The notes under the pieces: generated by a model
Seen by the model: the letters and a program-made list of their open reading frames with translations, nothing else
What the model was told of the DNA's origin: nothing
Databases searched by the model: none
Position numbers and translations under genes: made by a program
Origin: Actinomycetota bacterium
Lineage (GTDB): Bacteria; Actinomycetota; Actinomycetes; S36-B12; CAIYMF01
Assembly (NCBI GenBank): GCA_947455705.1
Contig: CANGPO010000023.1
Span: 1-35,182 of the forward strand
Direction: 5' to 3'
Length of the DNA: 35,182 bases
Shown here: positions 1 through 7,988 of the stretch, in pieces
How positions within the stretch are numbered: position 1 is the first letter of the stretch
Layout of the letters: each line of letters opens with the position of its first letter

Positions 1-11
1 CGAAGGACATC

Positions 12-674
12 ATGAGCACCGCTGAGTTACCCGCACCCGGCTCGACGGATCGCACCCGCGTGCGTCGCTTTCCTGACAATGCCCGCTTCGATCGCGAGTT
101 ACTGCACTCGATCTTGGATGACGGACTGCTCGCCTACGTCGCCGTCACCGATGACGAAGGTCAGCCCTACATCCTGCCCACCGCATATGCCCGCGATGGT
201 GATCGTGTCCTGTTCCATGGCTCGACCGGTTCACGTCTCTTCCGACGTCTAGCCGATGGCGAGCGCACCTGCCTGACGGTCACTCATCTGGACGGCTTGG
301 TCTTGGCGCGCTCGGCCTTCGAGAGTTCTATGAATTACCGAAGCGTCATGATTCTGGGGTCGTGCACGGCACTTGAAGGTGAAGACAAAGCCAACGGGCT
401 CAAGGTCATTTCCGATCACCTCCTACCGGGCCGCTGGGAAGACATCCGTGAGCCGTCGAAGAAGGAAGATGCGGCAACGATCGTGCTCGCGCTACCGCTC
501 ACCGAGGTCAGCATCAAGGTCAGTGCCGGTGATCCTGATGACGCAGATGAGGATGTCGACCGTCCCATCTGGGCCGGCCACGTACCCATTCGCGAAGTCT
601 TTGGCGAGCCGATCCCTGACGAAAAGGGTGCGGCCTTCCCCGTTCCGTCCTATGTGCAAGAGTGGACACGATGA
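12..674 (+). CDS. Pyridoxamine 5'-phosphate oxidase-like FMN-binding split-barrel protein
   Basis: A 220-residue protein of the flavin split-barrel type related to PNPOx and NimA-like proteins. The N-terminal half (residues about 25-115) has the expected alternation: a short helix (RELLHSILDDGLLAYVAV), a strand with DEGQPYILPTAYARDGDRVLFHG, and SRLFRRLADGERTCLTVT. These resemble the family pattern of a strand followed by 'P..Y..dgd.l.fHg'. The family binds FMN, F420 or heme, and the actual substrate cannot be told from sequence. The ATG is preceded by GAAGGA at the window edge, so the start is well supported. Its stop overlaps the next gene's ATG by four bases, which suggests it is co-translated with the amine oxidase downstream. 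It may recycle or protect a flavin or aldehyde product of that oxidase; this is inference. Confidence 0.85.
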   Translation: MSTAELPAPGSTDRTRVRRFPDNARFDRELLHSILDDGLLAYVAVTDDEGQPYILPTAYARDGDRVLFHGSTGSRLFRRLADGERTCLTVTHLDGLVLARSAFESSMNYRSVMILGSCTALEGEDKANGLKVISDHLLPGRWEDIREPSKKEDAATIVLALPLTEVSIKVSAGDPDDADEDVDRPIWAGHVPIREVFGEPIPDEKGAAFPVPSYVQEWTR

Positions 675-2086
675 CGAATAACTCCGTAAGTGGCGGCTCA
701 AACGAGCACTACCGACGTACGTCACTGTGGTGGGACACCCTGCCCGCTGACCTCGTCGGACGCCCGCGCCCGTCGCTCACCGAAACCCGCACGGCCGACG
801 TCTGCATCGTTGGCGCTGGCTACACCGGCCTGTGGACCGCGTACTACCTTTCGCAGGCGCATCCCGAACTCGACATCGTGATCCTCGAATCTGAGGTTGC
901 TGGCTTCGGCGCAAGTGGACGCAATGGCGGCTGGGTATCTGCGTACTTCCCAACCTCGCTTGAGACTGTTGCTAAATCCTCGTCCCGCGAAGCTGCCGTG
1001 GCACTGCAGCACATGTTCTTTGACACCGTTCAGGAAGTGGGCCGCGTCGCACAAGCCGAAGGAATCGACTGCCACTACGAGCGCGGTGGCACCGTGTCAC
1101 TTGCCCGCACGCCGGTTCAACTAGCGCGCGCTCGTGAAGATATCGAGTACCACCGCTCATGGGGATTCGGCGACGAGCACTATTCATTTCTCACCGCTGA
1201 CGAAGCCCGTGAACGAGTCGGCGCAACGAACGTCCTTGGTGGCACGTACTCACCGCACTGCGCGGCAATTCATCCTGCCCGCTTAGCGCGCGGATTGGCC
1301 AATGTCGTTGAGCGTCAAGGCGTCACGATCTACGAACACACGAAGGTCACCTCATTTGAGCCTGGTGTCGTGCGCACCGATCATGGCTACGTAAAGGCGA
1401 AGAAGATCGTGCGCGCAACAGAGGCATGGACCTCACAACTACCCGGCCACGATCGTGACGTTATTCCGGTGTATTCACTCATGCTCGCCACCGAACCCTT
1501 ACCAGAGACGTTCTGGGACGAGGTGGGCATCGCTGGTCGAGAGACCTTCGGCGATCAACGGCACCTGATCATTTACGGGCAGCGGACGAAAGACAACAGG
1601 TTCGCATTCGGCGGTCGAGGTGCCCCCTACCACTACGGCTCAGAGATTCGTCCCGAGTTTGATCGAGATCAAAACGTCTTCAACGGCTTATGGGATGTGC
1701 TCACCGAGATGTTCCCAGCACTTTCTGGACATGTCGTCACCCACAATTGGGGCGGCCCCCTGGGAATCCCGCGTGACTGGTACCCGTCAGTAGGATTTGA
1801 TCCAGCTACGGGAATCGGTTGGGGCGGTGGATATGTCGGAGATGGCGTCGCCTCAGCGAACCTTGCCGGCCACACACTGGCCGACTTACTCGTGGGCGAT
1901 CGCACCGAACGCACTGATCTGCCTTGGGCTAACCGCACATCCCCGAAGTGGGAGCCCGAGCCGTTGCGTTGGATCGGTGTGAATGCCGGCCTACGCACCA
2001 TGAGTGCTGCCGATGCTGAGGAAGCCCGCACTGGCAAGCCCTCACGCCGTGCGCAGCTTCTTGCACCATTACTTGGCGGACACTAA
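671..2086 (+). CDS. FAD-dependent amine/amino-acid oxidase of the DAO family (gamma-glutamylputrescine oxidase-like)
   Basis: A 471-residue flavoprotein. Near residues 45-60 it carries the dinucleotide-binding motif GAGYTGLW after a hydrophobic strand, then an acidic residue ending the second strand (ILESE). SGRNGGW follows, a hallmark of DAO-fold oxidases of the PuuB/OrdL type. Near the C-terminus, GYVGDGVASANLAG matches the second FAD contact. Such enzymes oxidise primary or secondary amines to an aldehyde or imine with release of H2O2. The frame stays open to a GTG at 662, but the ATG at 671 forms an ATGA overlap with the preceding stop and has an AAGAG-like site just upstream, so I prefer it. 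The neighbouring cupin and split-barrel protein suggest one catabolic unit for an amine or polyamine; the exact substrate is unknown. Confidence 0.87.
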   Translation: MTNNSVSGGSNEHYRRTSLWWDTLPADLVGRPRPSLTETRTADVCIVGAGYTGLWTAYYLSQAHPELDIVILESEVAGFGASGRNGGWVSAYFPTSLETVAKSSSREAAVALQHMFFDTVQEVGRVAQAEGIDCHYERGGTVSLARTPVQLARAREDIEYHRSWGFGDEHYSFLTADEARERVGATNVLGGTYSPHCAAIHPARLARGLANVVERQGVTIYEHTKVTSFEPGVVRTDHGYVKAKKIVRATEAWTSQLPGHDRDVIPVYSLMLATEPLPETFWDEVGIAGRETFGDQRHLIIYGQRTKDNRFAFGGRGAPYHYGSEIRPEFDRDQNVFNGLWDVLTEMFPALSGHVVTHNWGGPLGIPRDWYPSVGFDPATGIGWGGGYVGDGVASANLAGHTLADLLVGDRTERTDLPWANRTSPKWEPEPLRWIGVNAGLRTMSAADAEEARTGKPSRRAQLLAPLLGGH

Positions 2087-2145
2087 TACTCAACGCACTA
2101 CGATCAACCCCATATATCGATACAGAACTTGCTTCGGAGGATCCC

Positions 2146-2511
2146 ATGACGACTCAGGACGAACTACGCACGATGGTTGTGGCCTACAGCGATGTTCTTG
2201 ATGGCGCGCTCGAACCACTTGGCCCGCGTGTTGGTTTCGATAGTGGAGATCCCCAGACCAGCGGCATCTCATTCTTTGAAGGACACGGTGTTTCGGTCGG
2301 TGTGTGGGAGTGCACACCAGGTGGCTGGACCATCGTTGACCGTCCCAATACTGAGACGATGATGCTGCTCGGCGGGGTCGCGCGCATCACTCCAGCCGAT
2401 GGTGAGCCCGTGGAGCTCGAGGAGGGTGACGTCTTCGTCCTGCCCAAGGGCTGGTCGGGTCGTTGGGATGTCCTGGAGACCGTCCGCAAGTTCTACATCA
2501 TCGCCGAGTAA
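2146..2511 (+). CDS. Cupin-domain protein (DUF861 / cupin_3 type)
   Basis: A 121-residue single-domain cupin. Residues about 45-118 follow the DUF861 pattern: WECTPGGWTIVDRP, an E/T-rich strand, LLGGVARITPADGEPVELEEGDVFVLPKGWSGRWDV and RKFYII. This small family is related to ureidoglycine aminohydrolase and EutQ and is often found beside FAD-dependent amine oxidases. The strands lack the classical pair of HxH metal ligands, so a catalytic metal site is doubtful. A strong GGAGG at 2136-2140 sits five bases before the ATG. The gap to the oxidase is 59 bp with no hairpin seen, so it is probably in the same transcript. Confidence 0.85.
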   Translation: MTTQDELRTMVVAYSDVLDGALEPLGPRVGFDSGDPQTSGISFFEGHGVSVGVWECTPGGWTIVDRPNTETMMLLGGVARITPADGEPVELEEGDVFVLPKGWSGRWDVLETVRKFYIIAE

Positions 2512-2523
2512 TTGGAGAGCACG

Positions 2524-2964
2524 ATGCCTACCTTCCGCGCAACGCTACAGCTCAATGGCAAGACAGCAACTGGTGTTGAAGTACCTCAAAGCGTCGTCGA
2601 CGAGCTTGGCTCGGGTAAACGACCAGCAGTACGGATGACCGTGAACGGACACACCTGGCCCAACACGGTTGCCGTCATGGGCGGACGCAATCTGATCGGC
2701 ATTAGCGCTGAGAATCGTAAACTCGCTGGCGTTGAAGCCGGGGATGTCATCGACGTGACTCTCGAGTTGGACACGTCTACGCGCGAGGTTGAAATCCCCG
2801 CGGACGTGAAGGCTGCCTTCAAGAAGAACAAGGCAGCAGCCGATGCTTTTGCCGCCCTGTCTTACAGCAATCAACGCCGCTGGATCATGCCAATCGACGA
2901 TGCCAAGACCGCTGAGACGAGGCAACGTCGCATCGACAAGATGCTTGCCGATCTATCGTCATGA
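2524..2964 (+). CDS. DUF1905 / YdeI-OmpD-associated family protein
   Basis: A 146-residue protein in two parts. Residues 1-80 resemble DUF1905, a small beta-barrel with FRATLQLNGKTATGVEVP, then a GKRPAVRMTVNG strand and GVEAGDVIDVTLELD. Residues about 88-146 resemble the YdeI/OmpD-associated helix bundle (VPxDVxxAF, then A-x-x-xF-xxLSYSNQRR, then I..AKTAETRQRRI). The family is widespread in Actinobacteria and has been annotated as bacteriocin-protection-like, but its biochemical role is not established. The frame is open from a TTG at 2512, but GGAGAG at 2514-2519 is correctly spaced for the ATG at 2524, which is chosen. It lies 12 bp after the cupin gene and converges on the TetR gene. Confidence 0.8.
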   Translation: MPTFRATLQLNGKTATGVEVPQSVVDELGSGKRPAVRMTVNGHTWPNTVAVMGGRNLIGISAENRKLAGVEAGDVIDVTLELDTSTREVEIPADVKAAFKKNKAAADAFAALSYSNQRRWIMPIDDAKTAETRQRRIDKMLADLSS

Positions 2965-2982
2965 CCAGCGCGTACTCGCAGC

Positions 2983-3612
2983 TCAGAAAGACGCCAAAAC
3001 CTCATTGATGTAGAGCACGGCCATATGGATCTGTGCCTTCAAGAGGGAATCGTTACGTCGTCCACCATGCACGCTGTAATCAACAGCCGAGGTCAGCGCG
3101 ATCACGACGTTGTAAGCCAAGATCTTGGCGTCATGGTCAGGCAGGCGCGGGTTACGCACCTGGAACACAGCGGCAAGTTGATGGCTGACACGATGATCAT
3201 CGTCCCGCTCGGCCGAGTGTAATTCGGGAACAGCGGCATAAATCGCGCGCATGACCAACCCGGCGGGCTCGTCGATACGTAGTTGGGCAATCTCCTTCAG
3301 CCCTGCAAACAAGGTGTCTTCAAGATCATCGGTCTCAAGGGCCTTGAGGTACGGCCTCATAACGATCATCCGGCGATCACTCATTCGCTGAAAGATCTCA
3401 TTGACGATCGCGTACTTATCGGGGAAGTACGAATAAATGGCCGTGATGCTGACTCCTGCTCGCGAGGCGACAGCATTGGTATTGAACGCTTCCCAGCCCG
3501 ACTCCTGAAGGATGTCAGCGGCCGCCGCACAGATACGATCTACGGTCGCTCGCGACCGCGCCTGAACTGGTGTTCGGCGTCGCTGAGCCGGATCGTGGGG
3601 GGTCAATGTCAC
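2983..3612 (-). CDS. TetR family transcriptional regulator
   Basis: A 209-residue regulator. The N-terminal 65 residues give a typical TetR helix-turn-helix: TVDRICAAAADILQESGWEAFNTNAVASRAGVS, then the recognition helix and YSYFPDKYAIVNEIF. The rest is a helical ligand-binding domain that I cannot match to a specific inducer. The start is a GTG with no clear Shine-Dalgarno site. The start codon lies inside an inverted repeat (3607-3626), which could let the protein block its own expression. It is downstream of, and in the same direction as, the OYE gene, but a strong hairpin separates them. Candidate targets are the OYE gene or the amine-oxidase cluster that converges on it. Confidence 0.9.
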   Translation of the reverse strand: MTLTPHDPAQRRRTPVQARSRATVDRICAAAADILQESGWEAFNTNAVASRAGVSITAIYSYFPDKYAIVNEIFQRMSDRRMIVMRPYLKALETDDLEDTLFAGLKEIAQLRIDEPAGLVMRAIYAAVPELHSAERDDDHRVSHQLAAVFQVRNPRLPDHDAKILAYNVVIALTSAVDYSVHGGRRNDSLLKAQIHMAVLYINEVLASF

Positions 3613-3626
3613 ACGTTATGGTGACA
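3607..3626. promoter_or_regulatory. Inverted repeat overlapping the TetR start codon, candidate operator
   Basis: TGTCAC, an eight-base spacer, then GTGACA: a perfect 6+6 inverted repeat whose left arm contains the GTG start codon region of the TetR gene. TetR proteins bind palindromes of about this length in their own promoters. That it is this protein's site is inference. Confidence 0.4.
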
Positions 3627-3733
3627 CGAAATATGCGATCGAGCCTGCAGGAACTGGCCAGATGTAACCCTCGTCTCACTCAACAGGACATAGACCGGAC
3701 ATATCCATCATGATGTCGGGGGTAACGATCTTG

Positions 3734-3778
3734 CACGGGGTGAGGCTCTCGAACGGGGGACGAGAGCCTCACCCCGTG
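3734..3778 (-). terminator. Strong hairpin terminator after the OYE gene
   Basis: An 18-bp perfect stem (3734-3751 paired with 3761-3778) with a nine-base loop, 35 bp beyond the stop codon of the minus-strand OYE gene. No U-tract follows on the minus strand, as is common for actinobacterial terminators. The stem is symmetrical and could also stop plus-strand readthrough. Confidence 0.75.
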
Positions 3779-3812
3779 TTCATTCTTCGCTGATGTGCAG
3801 GTCAACCTCGCG

Positions 3813-4877
3813 CTAGTGACGGCCGCGAACCAGTTGAGGTGCCCACTCGATGTCGGCACCCAATTCATGTGCGGCTCGCAATGCCCATCGAGGCTCACGC
3901 AGCATCGCCCTGCCGATCATCACCGCATCTGCCTGACCCGAAGAAATGATCTCTTCAGCTTGGGCCGGCTGGGTGATCAAGCCGACTGCCGCCGTCGGAA
4001 CTCCTGCTTCGCGTCGAACAGCCTCCGCGAACGGGACCTGGAAGCCGGGCCCAACCGTGATGGCCTGTCGCGGATCGAGTCCTGCCGTTGACACATCCAC
4101 CAGATCGACACCGAGTGCAGCGGCCTGCCGAGCGAACTCAACCGTTGACGGCAGATCCCAGCCACCCTCAACCCAGTCGGTTGCCGATACGCGCAGCAGT
4201 AATGGGCGGTCGTCTGGCCATACCTCGCGCACATCCCTGATGATCTCCAGGGGGTACGCCATTCGGCCTGCCGCGTCGCCACCGTACTGATCAGTCCGCT
4301 CGTTCGATAGTGGCGAGAGGAACTCGTGTAGAAGGTATCCATGGGCAGCATGAATCTCGATCACATCAACGCCGAGGGCAGCGGCCCGGATCGCTGACTC
4401 AACGAATCCGGCTTTAACTCGGACAAGATCATCGGCGGTCATCTCGCGCGGCACAGCAAACTGGCCGAACGCCAGTGCGGATGGGGCCACCGTCTCCCAG
4501 CCGCCATCTTCGACGGCCACCGAGCCCGAACCCTTCCATGGAGCAACCGTGGATGCTTTCCGGCCCGCATGAGCCAACTGGATACCGAAGCGCACATCCT
4601 GGGTTTCAACAGCGGCCACGATGGGCTCAAGGGCTTCGGCATGTGCATCGGACCAGAGGCCGAGATCTTCTGGGGCGATCCGCCCATCTGAGGTGACGGC
4701 AGTGGCTTCGGTCATCACCAGGCCAGCTCGACCGGTGGCCAGCGCACCAAGGTGGATCAATTGCCAGTGGTTAGCAAGCCCGTCGACGCAGCTGTATTGG
4801 CACATGGGGCTCACCCACGCACGATTACTAAAGGTCGTTCCGCGCAAGGTCAGTGGGCTAAAAAGCTGACTCGTCAT
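3813..4877 (-). CDS. Old Yellow Enzyme family NADH:flavin oxidoreductase (YqjM-like ene-reductase)
   Basis: A 354-residue FMN-dependent TIM-barrel reductase of the thermophilic-like (YqjM/xenobiotic reductase) branch. Cys26 in SPMCQYS is the redox-tuning cysteine of that branch, and Tyr28 follows. QLAHAGRKAS near residue 105 is a flavin/substrate contact. His176 and His179 in the HAAHGYLLHEFLSP region are the pair that binds the activated alkene, and NERTDQYGG follows. The C-terminal half has the phosphate-binding GLI and VMIGRAMLREP segments. Family members reduce C=C bonds next to carbonyl or nitro groups. The frame extends upstream, but homology begins at the ATG at 4877 (MTSQLFSPL). The gene is divergent from the glutaryl-CoA dehydrogenase operon, with a palindrome in the shared 122-bp region. 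Confidence 0.93.
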   Translation of the reverse strand: MTSQLFSPLTLRGTTFSNRAWVSPMCQYSCVDGLANHWQLIHLGALATGRAGLVMTEATAVTSDGRIAPEDLGLWSDAHAEALEPIVAAVETQDVRFGIQLAHAGRKASTVAPWKGSGSVAVEDGGWETVAPSALAFGQFAVPREMTADDLVRVKAGFVESAIRAAALGVDVIEIHAAHGYLLHEFLSPLSNERTDQYGGDAAGRMAYPLEIIRDVREVWPDDRPLLLRVSATDWVEGGWDLPSTVEFARQAAALGVDLVDVSTAGLDPRQAITVGPGFQVPFAEAVRREAGVPTAAVGLITQPAQAEEIISSGQADAVMIGRAMLREPRWALRAAHELGADIEWAPQLVRGRH

Positions 4878-4940
4878 GAGCCTATTTTGGCCGAGCCTGA
4901 TGTGGTCAGCATCACCGGGTGGATATGAGCAACAAACTGG

Positions 4941-4956
4941 ATATTGGATCCAATAT
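4941..4956. promoter_or_regulatory. Perfect 16-bp palindrome, candidate GntR operator
   Basis: ATATTGGATCCAATAT is self-complementary over all 16 bases. It lies 64 bp upstream of the OYE start and 43 bp upstream of the dehydrogenase start, within the divergent promoter region. FCD-type GntR regulators commonly bind short AT-flanked palindromes of this general form, and the third gene of the rightward operon encodes such a regulator. Binding is inferred. Confidence 0.55.
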
Positions 4957-4999
4957 GGTCTACGGTCGTCACACACCATCGTTACGTTCAGGAGTCATC

Positions 5000-6178
5000 A
5001 TGGCCGGCACCCCTCAGTCACCCTTCGCCCTTTTGGACTTGGACGGCTTGCTGTCCGACGAAGAGCGCGCAATCCGCGATGTCGTTCGCAGCTACGTCGA
5101 GAGCCGCATCAAGCCGCATGTGGGCGACTGGTTCGAGGCGGGCACGATTCCCGCTCGCGAGCTGGCAACAGAAATGGGTGAATTGGGTCTGCTCGGCATG
5201 CACCTTGAAGGTTACGGATGTGCTGGCACAAGTGCCACAGCGTACGGACTGGCCTGTCTCGAGCTCGAAGCCGGTGACTCAGGTATTCGCTCGCTCGTGA
5301 GCGTTACCGGATCGCTGGCGATGTATGCCATTCACTCCTTCGGTTCGCAAGAGCAGAAGGACGAATGGCTCCCCCGCATGGCCACCGGTGAGGCACTCGG
5401 TTGCTTTGGCCTCACCGAGGCGGACTTCGGCTCAAACCCCAGCGGTATGCGCACCAACGCAAGGCGCGATGGCGATGACTGGATCATCAACGGTTCGAAA
5501 ATGTGGATCACTAATGGCAATGTGGCAGACGTCGCCGTGGTGTGGGCGCAAACCGATGACGGGATCCGCGGGTTCGTCATTCCGACAAACACGCCAGGAT
5601 TCAATGCACGCGAAATTCACAAGAAGCTGTCCCTTCGTGCATCGATCACTAGTGAACTCACCTTCCAGGATCTACGGTTGCCCGCAAGCGCAATGCTTCC
5701 TGGCGTTAAGGGTCTACGCGGTCCGCTGTCGTGCCTTAATGAAGCGCGGTTCGGCATCGTCTTCGGCACCCTCGGCGCTGCACGTGATTGCCTCGAAACT
5801 GCCATTGACTACGCCATCAACCGTGAACAGTTCGACCGTCCCATCGCTGCATTCCAAATGACGCAGAAGAAGCTTGCCGACATGTGCCTCGAACTCGACA
5901 AGGGTTTCCTGCTCGCTCTGCACTTGGGCCGATTGAAGGATGCACACACGATTCGTCCAGAGCAGGTCAGCGTCGGCAAGCTCAACAATGCGCGCGAATC
6001 CCTTGCTATCGCTCGTGAATGCCGTTCAATCCTCGGTGGAAACGGCATCACCCTTGAGTACCCCATCATCCGCCACATGAACAATCTCGAATCCGTCTTC
6101 ACGTACGAGGGCACAAATGAAATGCACACCCTGGTCGTCGGCGAGGCCTTGACGGGCATTGCCGCCTACCGCGGATGA
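5000..6178 (+). CDS. gcdH: Glutaryl-CoA dehydrogenase (acyl-CoA dehydrogenase family)
   Basis: A 392-residue FAD enzyme that oxidises and decarboxylates glutaryl-CoA to crotonyl-CoA. It has the acyl-CoA dehydrogenase layout: an N-terminal helical domain to about residue 125, a beta domain with CFGLTEADFGSNPSGM and WIINGSKMWITNG, and a C-terminal helical domain with NREQFDRPIAAFQMTQKKLADM and ILGGNGI. The features that point to the glutaryl branch are Arg97 in a GIRSLVSVTGSLAM segment, for the distal carboxylate, and the catalytic-base region FTYEGTNEMHTLVVGEALTG with Glu370. The frame opens further upstream, but AGGAG at 4990-4994, five bases before the ATG at 5000, decides the start. It overlaps the CoA-transferase gene by four bases. 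Confidence 0.92.
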   Translation: MAGTPQSPFALLDLDGLLSDEERAIRDVVRSYVESRIKPHVGDWFEAGTIPARELATEMGELGLLGMHLEGYGCAGTSATAYGLACLELEAGDSGIRSLVSVTGSLAMYAIHSFGSQEQKDEWLPRMATGEALGCFGLTEADFGSNPSGMRTNARRDGDDWIINGSKMWITNGNVADVAVVWAQTDDGIRGFVIPTNTPGFNAREIHKKLSLRASITSELTFQDLRLPASAMLPGVKGLRGPLSCLNEARFGIVFGTLGAARDCLETAIDYAINREQFDRPIAAFQMTQKKLADMCLELDKGFLLALHLGRLKDAHTIRPEQVSVGKLNNARESLAIARECRSILGGNGITLEYPIIRHMNNLESVFTYEGTNEMHTLVVGEALTGIAAYRG

Positions 6179-7302
6179 CCGGGGCCCTCGACGGCATCGT
6201 CGTCGCCGATTTCTCGCGGGTGCTCGCGGGCCCATACGCAACGATGCTGCTCGGTGATCTCGGCGCAGAAGTCGTCAAGGTTGAACGCGCGGGCGTCGGC
6301 GACGACACCCGCGGTTGGGGTCCTCCCTATGATCCGACGGGTATGGCCACCTACTTCGGTTCGATCAACCGCAATAAGTCGTCACTGTTTCTTGATCTGG
6401 GATCCGACGCTGGGATGACACAGGCACGTGCCTTGGCACAGCGCGCAGACATCATGATCGAAAACTTCAAGCCGGGTGCCTTTGATCGCATGGGCCTTGG
6501 GTACGAAGCCATCAGCGCGGTGAACCCGGGCGTGATCTACTGCTCGATCAGCGGGTTTGGATCTGGTGCTGGAGCAGAACTGCCCGGCTACGATCTGTTG
6601 GTACAAGCAATGGGTGGGCTGATGTCCGTCACGGGCCCCGGTCCCGGTGAACCCACCAAGGTAGGCGTTGCTCTCGTAGACGTCATCACCGGGTTGCACG
6701 CTGTTTACGGAATCCTCGCCGCCCTTCATCACCGCAACGTTACTGGCGTGGGCCAGCACATTGAGGTCAACCTACTTTCGTCATTGCTCTCAGCGATGGT
6801 CAATCAATCCGCAGCACAGGTTGCCGGCGGGGTCACCCCTGGGATTCTCGGGAACGATCATCCCTCGATAACGCCGTACTCTGTGTACGCAACAGGCGAT
6901 CGACCCCTGATCATCGCAGTCGGCAACGATCGACAATTCCGGTCAGCTGCAACGGTGCTCGGTATTGCTGAGATGGCCGACGATGAACGATTCGCCACGA
7001 ACACCGCTCGCGTTGCACATCGCGATCTCGTTCGGTCGATGATGGAAGCACGACTGGTTACGATGGGTGCCGATCACTGGTACGCAGAACTCACGAAGGT
7101 CGGCGTACCGTCAGGCCCGATCAACGACCTGGCCACCGCGTTCAGTCTGGCCACCGAGCTGGGGCTCAATCCCGTTGTGAATGCAGCCGGGTCACCCATA
7201 CCCCTAGTCGCTAACCCAGTGCGCATGTCCGCAACCCCACCGTCGTATCGGCTAGCCCCTCCGGTGATGCAATCGACAACGGAATCCGAGGACGGTTCAT
7301 GA
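6175..7302 (+). CDS. CaiB/BaiF-type (class III) CoA-transferase, probably acting on glutarate
   Basis: A 375-residue class III CoA-transferase. The N-terminus shows the family signature (LDGIVVADFSRVLAGPYATMLLGDLGAEVVKVE), followed by a motif region with NRNKSSLFLDL and IENFKPG. Asp140 in GYDLLVQA is the expected aspartate that carries the acyl anhydride intermediate. GQHIEVNLLSSLLSAM and a C-terminal GVPSGPINDLATA segment also match the family. These enzymes swap CoA between acyl-CoA donors and dicarboxylates or other acids. The 4-bp overlap with glutaryl-CoA dehydrogenase makes a succinyl-CoA:glutarate transferase role, as in human SUGCT, the most economical reading, but the substrate is inferred from context. 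It also overlaps the GntR gene by four bases. Confidence 0.9.
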   Translation: MTGALDGIVVADFSRVLAGPYATMLLGDLGAEVVKVERAGVGDDTRGWGPPYDPTGMATYFGSINRNKSSLFLDLGSDAGMTQARALAQRADIMIENFKPGAFDRMGLGYEAISAVNPGVIYCSISGFGSGAGAELPGYDLLVQAMGGLMSVTGPGPGEPTKVGVALVDVITGLHAVYGILAALHHRNVTGVGQHIEVNLLSSLLSAMVNQSAAQVAGGVTPGILGNDHPSITPYSVYATGDRPLIIAVGNDRQFRSAATVLGIAEMADDERFATNTARVAHRDLVRSMMEARLVTMGADHWYAELTKVGVPSGPINDLATAFSLATELGLNPVVNAAGSPIPLVANPVRMSATPPSYRLAPPVMQSTTESEDGS

Positions 7303-7973
7303 CCGCTGCCATCTTCAGCAAGCCACCAACTGCGCAGGAGGCCGTGTTGGCCGAGATGCGACGCTTGCTGGTCACTGGCGAGTTGGCACCGGGCACCCCG
7401 ATCCGTCAGGAGGCCTTGGCTGACCGGCTTGGGGTCTCCCGAGTACCTGTGCGCGAGGCGCTCAAGGTCCTCGAGGGGGAAGGACATGTGGAGTATTCAG
7501 CGCATCGCGGATACGTCGTGGCCGAACTCTCCGTAGAGGATCTCGTCGAGGTATACCGACTACGTGAACTCCTTGAGGCTGAGGCGATTCGAGTAGCGGT
7601 ACCCAAACTGAGGGCAGCTGATCTGATCACTCTCGAGCAAGCCGCAGCCGAAGTTACCGCAGCGGGTAAACGCGCCGACTTGGCCGATGTCACCGCCGCT
7701 AATCGCATGTTCCACTTCCTGCTGTTTGACGCGGCCGGTCTACCGCGCTTATCGCGTACTCTCCGGCAGCTATGGGATGCCACTGACGTCTACCGATCGG
7801 TGTATTTTGCTTTACCGACCAATCTGCAAAGAGTGAACGACGAACACGACGAACTCATGGCGGCGCTCCAAGCCGGCGATGCCAAAGCCGCCATAGCAGC
7901 CCAAGCCGCGCACAGGGCCCACTCCGTCGAGGCAGTGAGTAACGCTCTAACGACACAACCGTTAGTTGGCTAG
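7299..7973 (+). CDS. GntR family transcriptional regulator with FCD domain
   Basis: A 224-residue regulator. Residues about 10-78 form the winged helix of GntR proteins: LLVTGELAPGTPIRQEALADRLGVSRVPVREALKVLEGEGHV and the AHRGYVVAEL wing. Residues about 85-215 are an all-helical FCD effector domain with YRLRELLEAEAIRVAV, then FHFLLFDAAGL and EHDELMAALQAGDAKAA. The histidines and the acidic residue that often bind a metal in FCD domains appear to be present (N/H in ANRMFHF, and EHDE). It is the last gene of the glutarate operon, with a GTGA-like four-base overlap, so it is made together with the enzymes. Autoregulation through the palindrome at 4941-4956 is likely but unproven. Confidence 0.92.
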   Translation: MTAAIFSKPPTAQEAVLAEMRRLLVTGELAPGTPIRQEALADRLGVSRVPVREALKVLEGEGHVEYSAHRGYVVAELSVEDLVEVYRLRELLEAEAIRVAVPKLRAADLITLEQAAAEVTAAGKRADLADVTAANRMFHFLLFDAAGLPRLSRTLRQLWDATDVYRSVYFALPTNLQRVNDEHDELMAALQAGDAKAAIAAQAAHRAHSVEAVSNALTTQPLVG

Positions 7974-7988
7974 ACCGAGTCGATCCCG

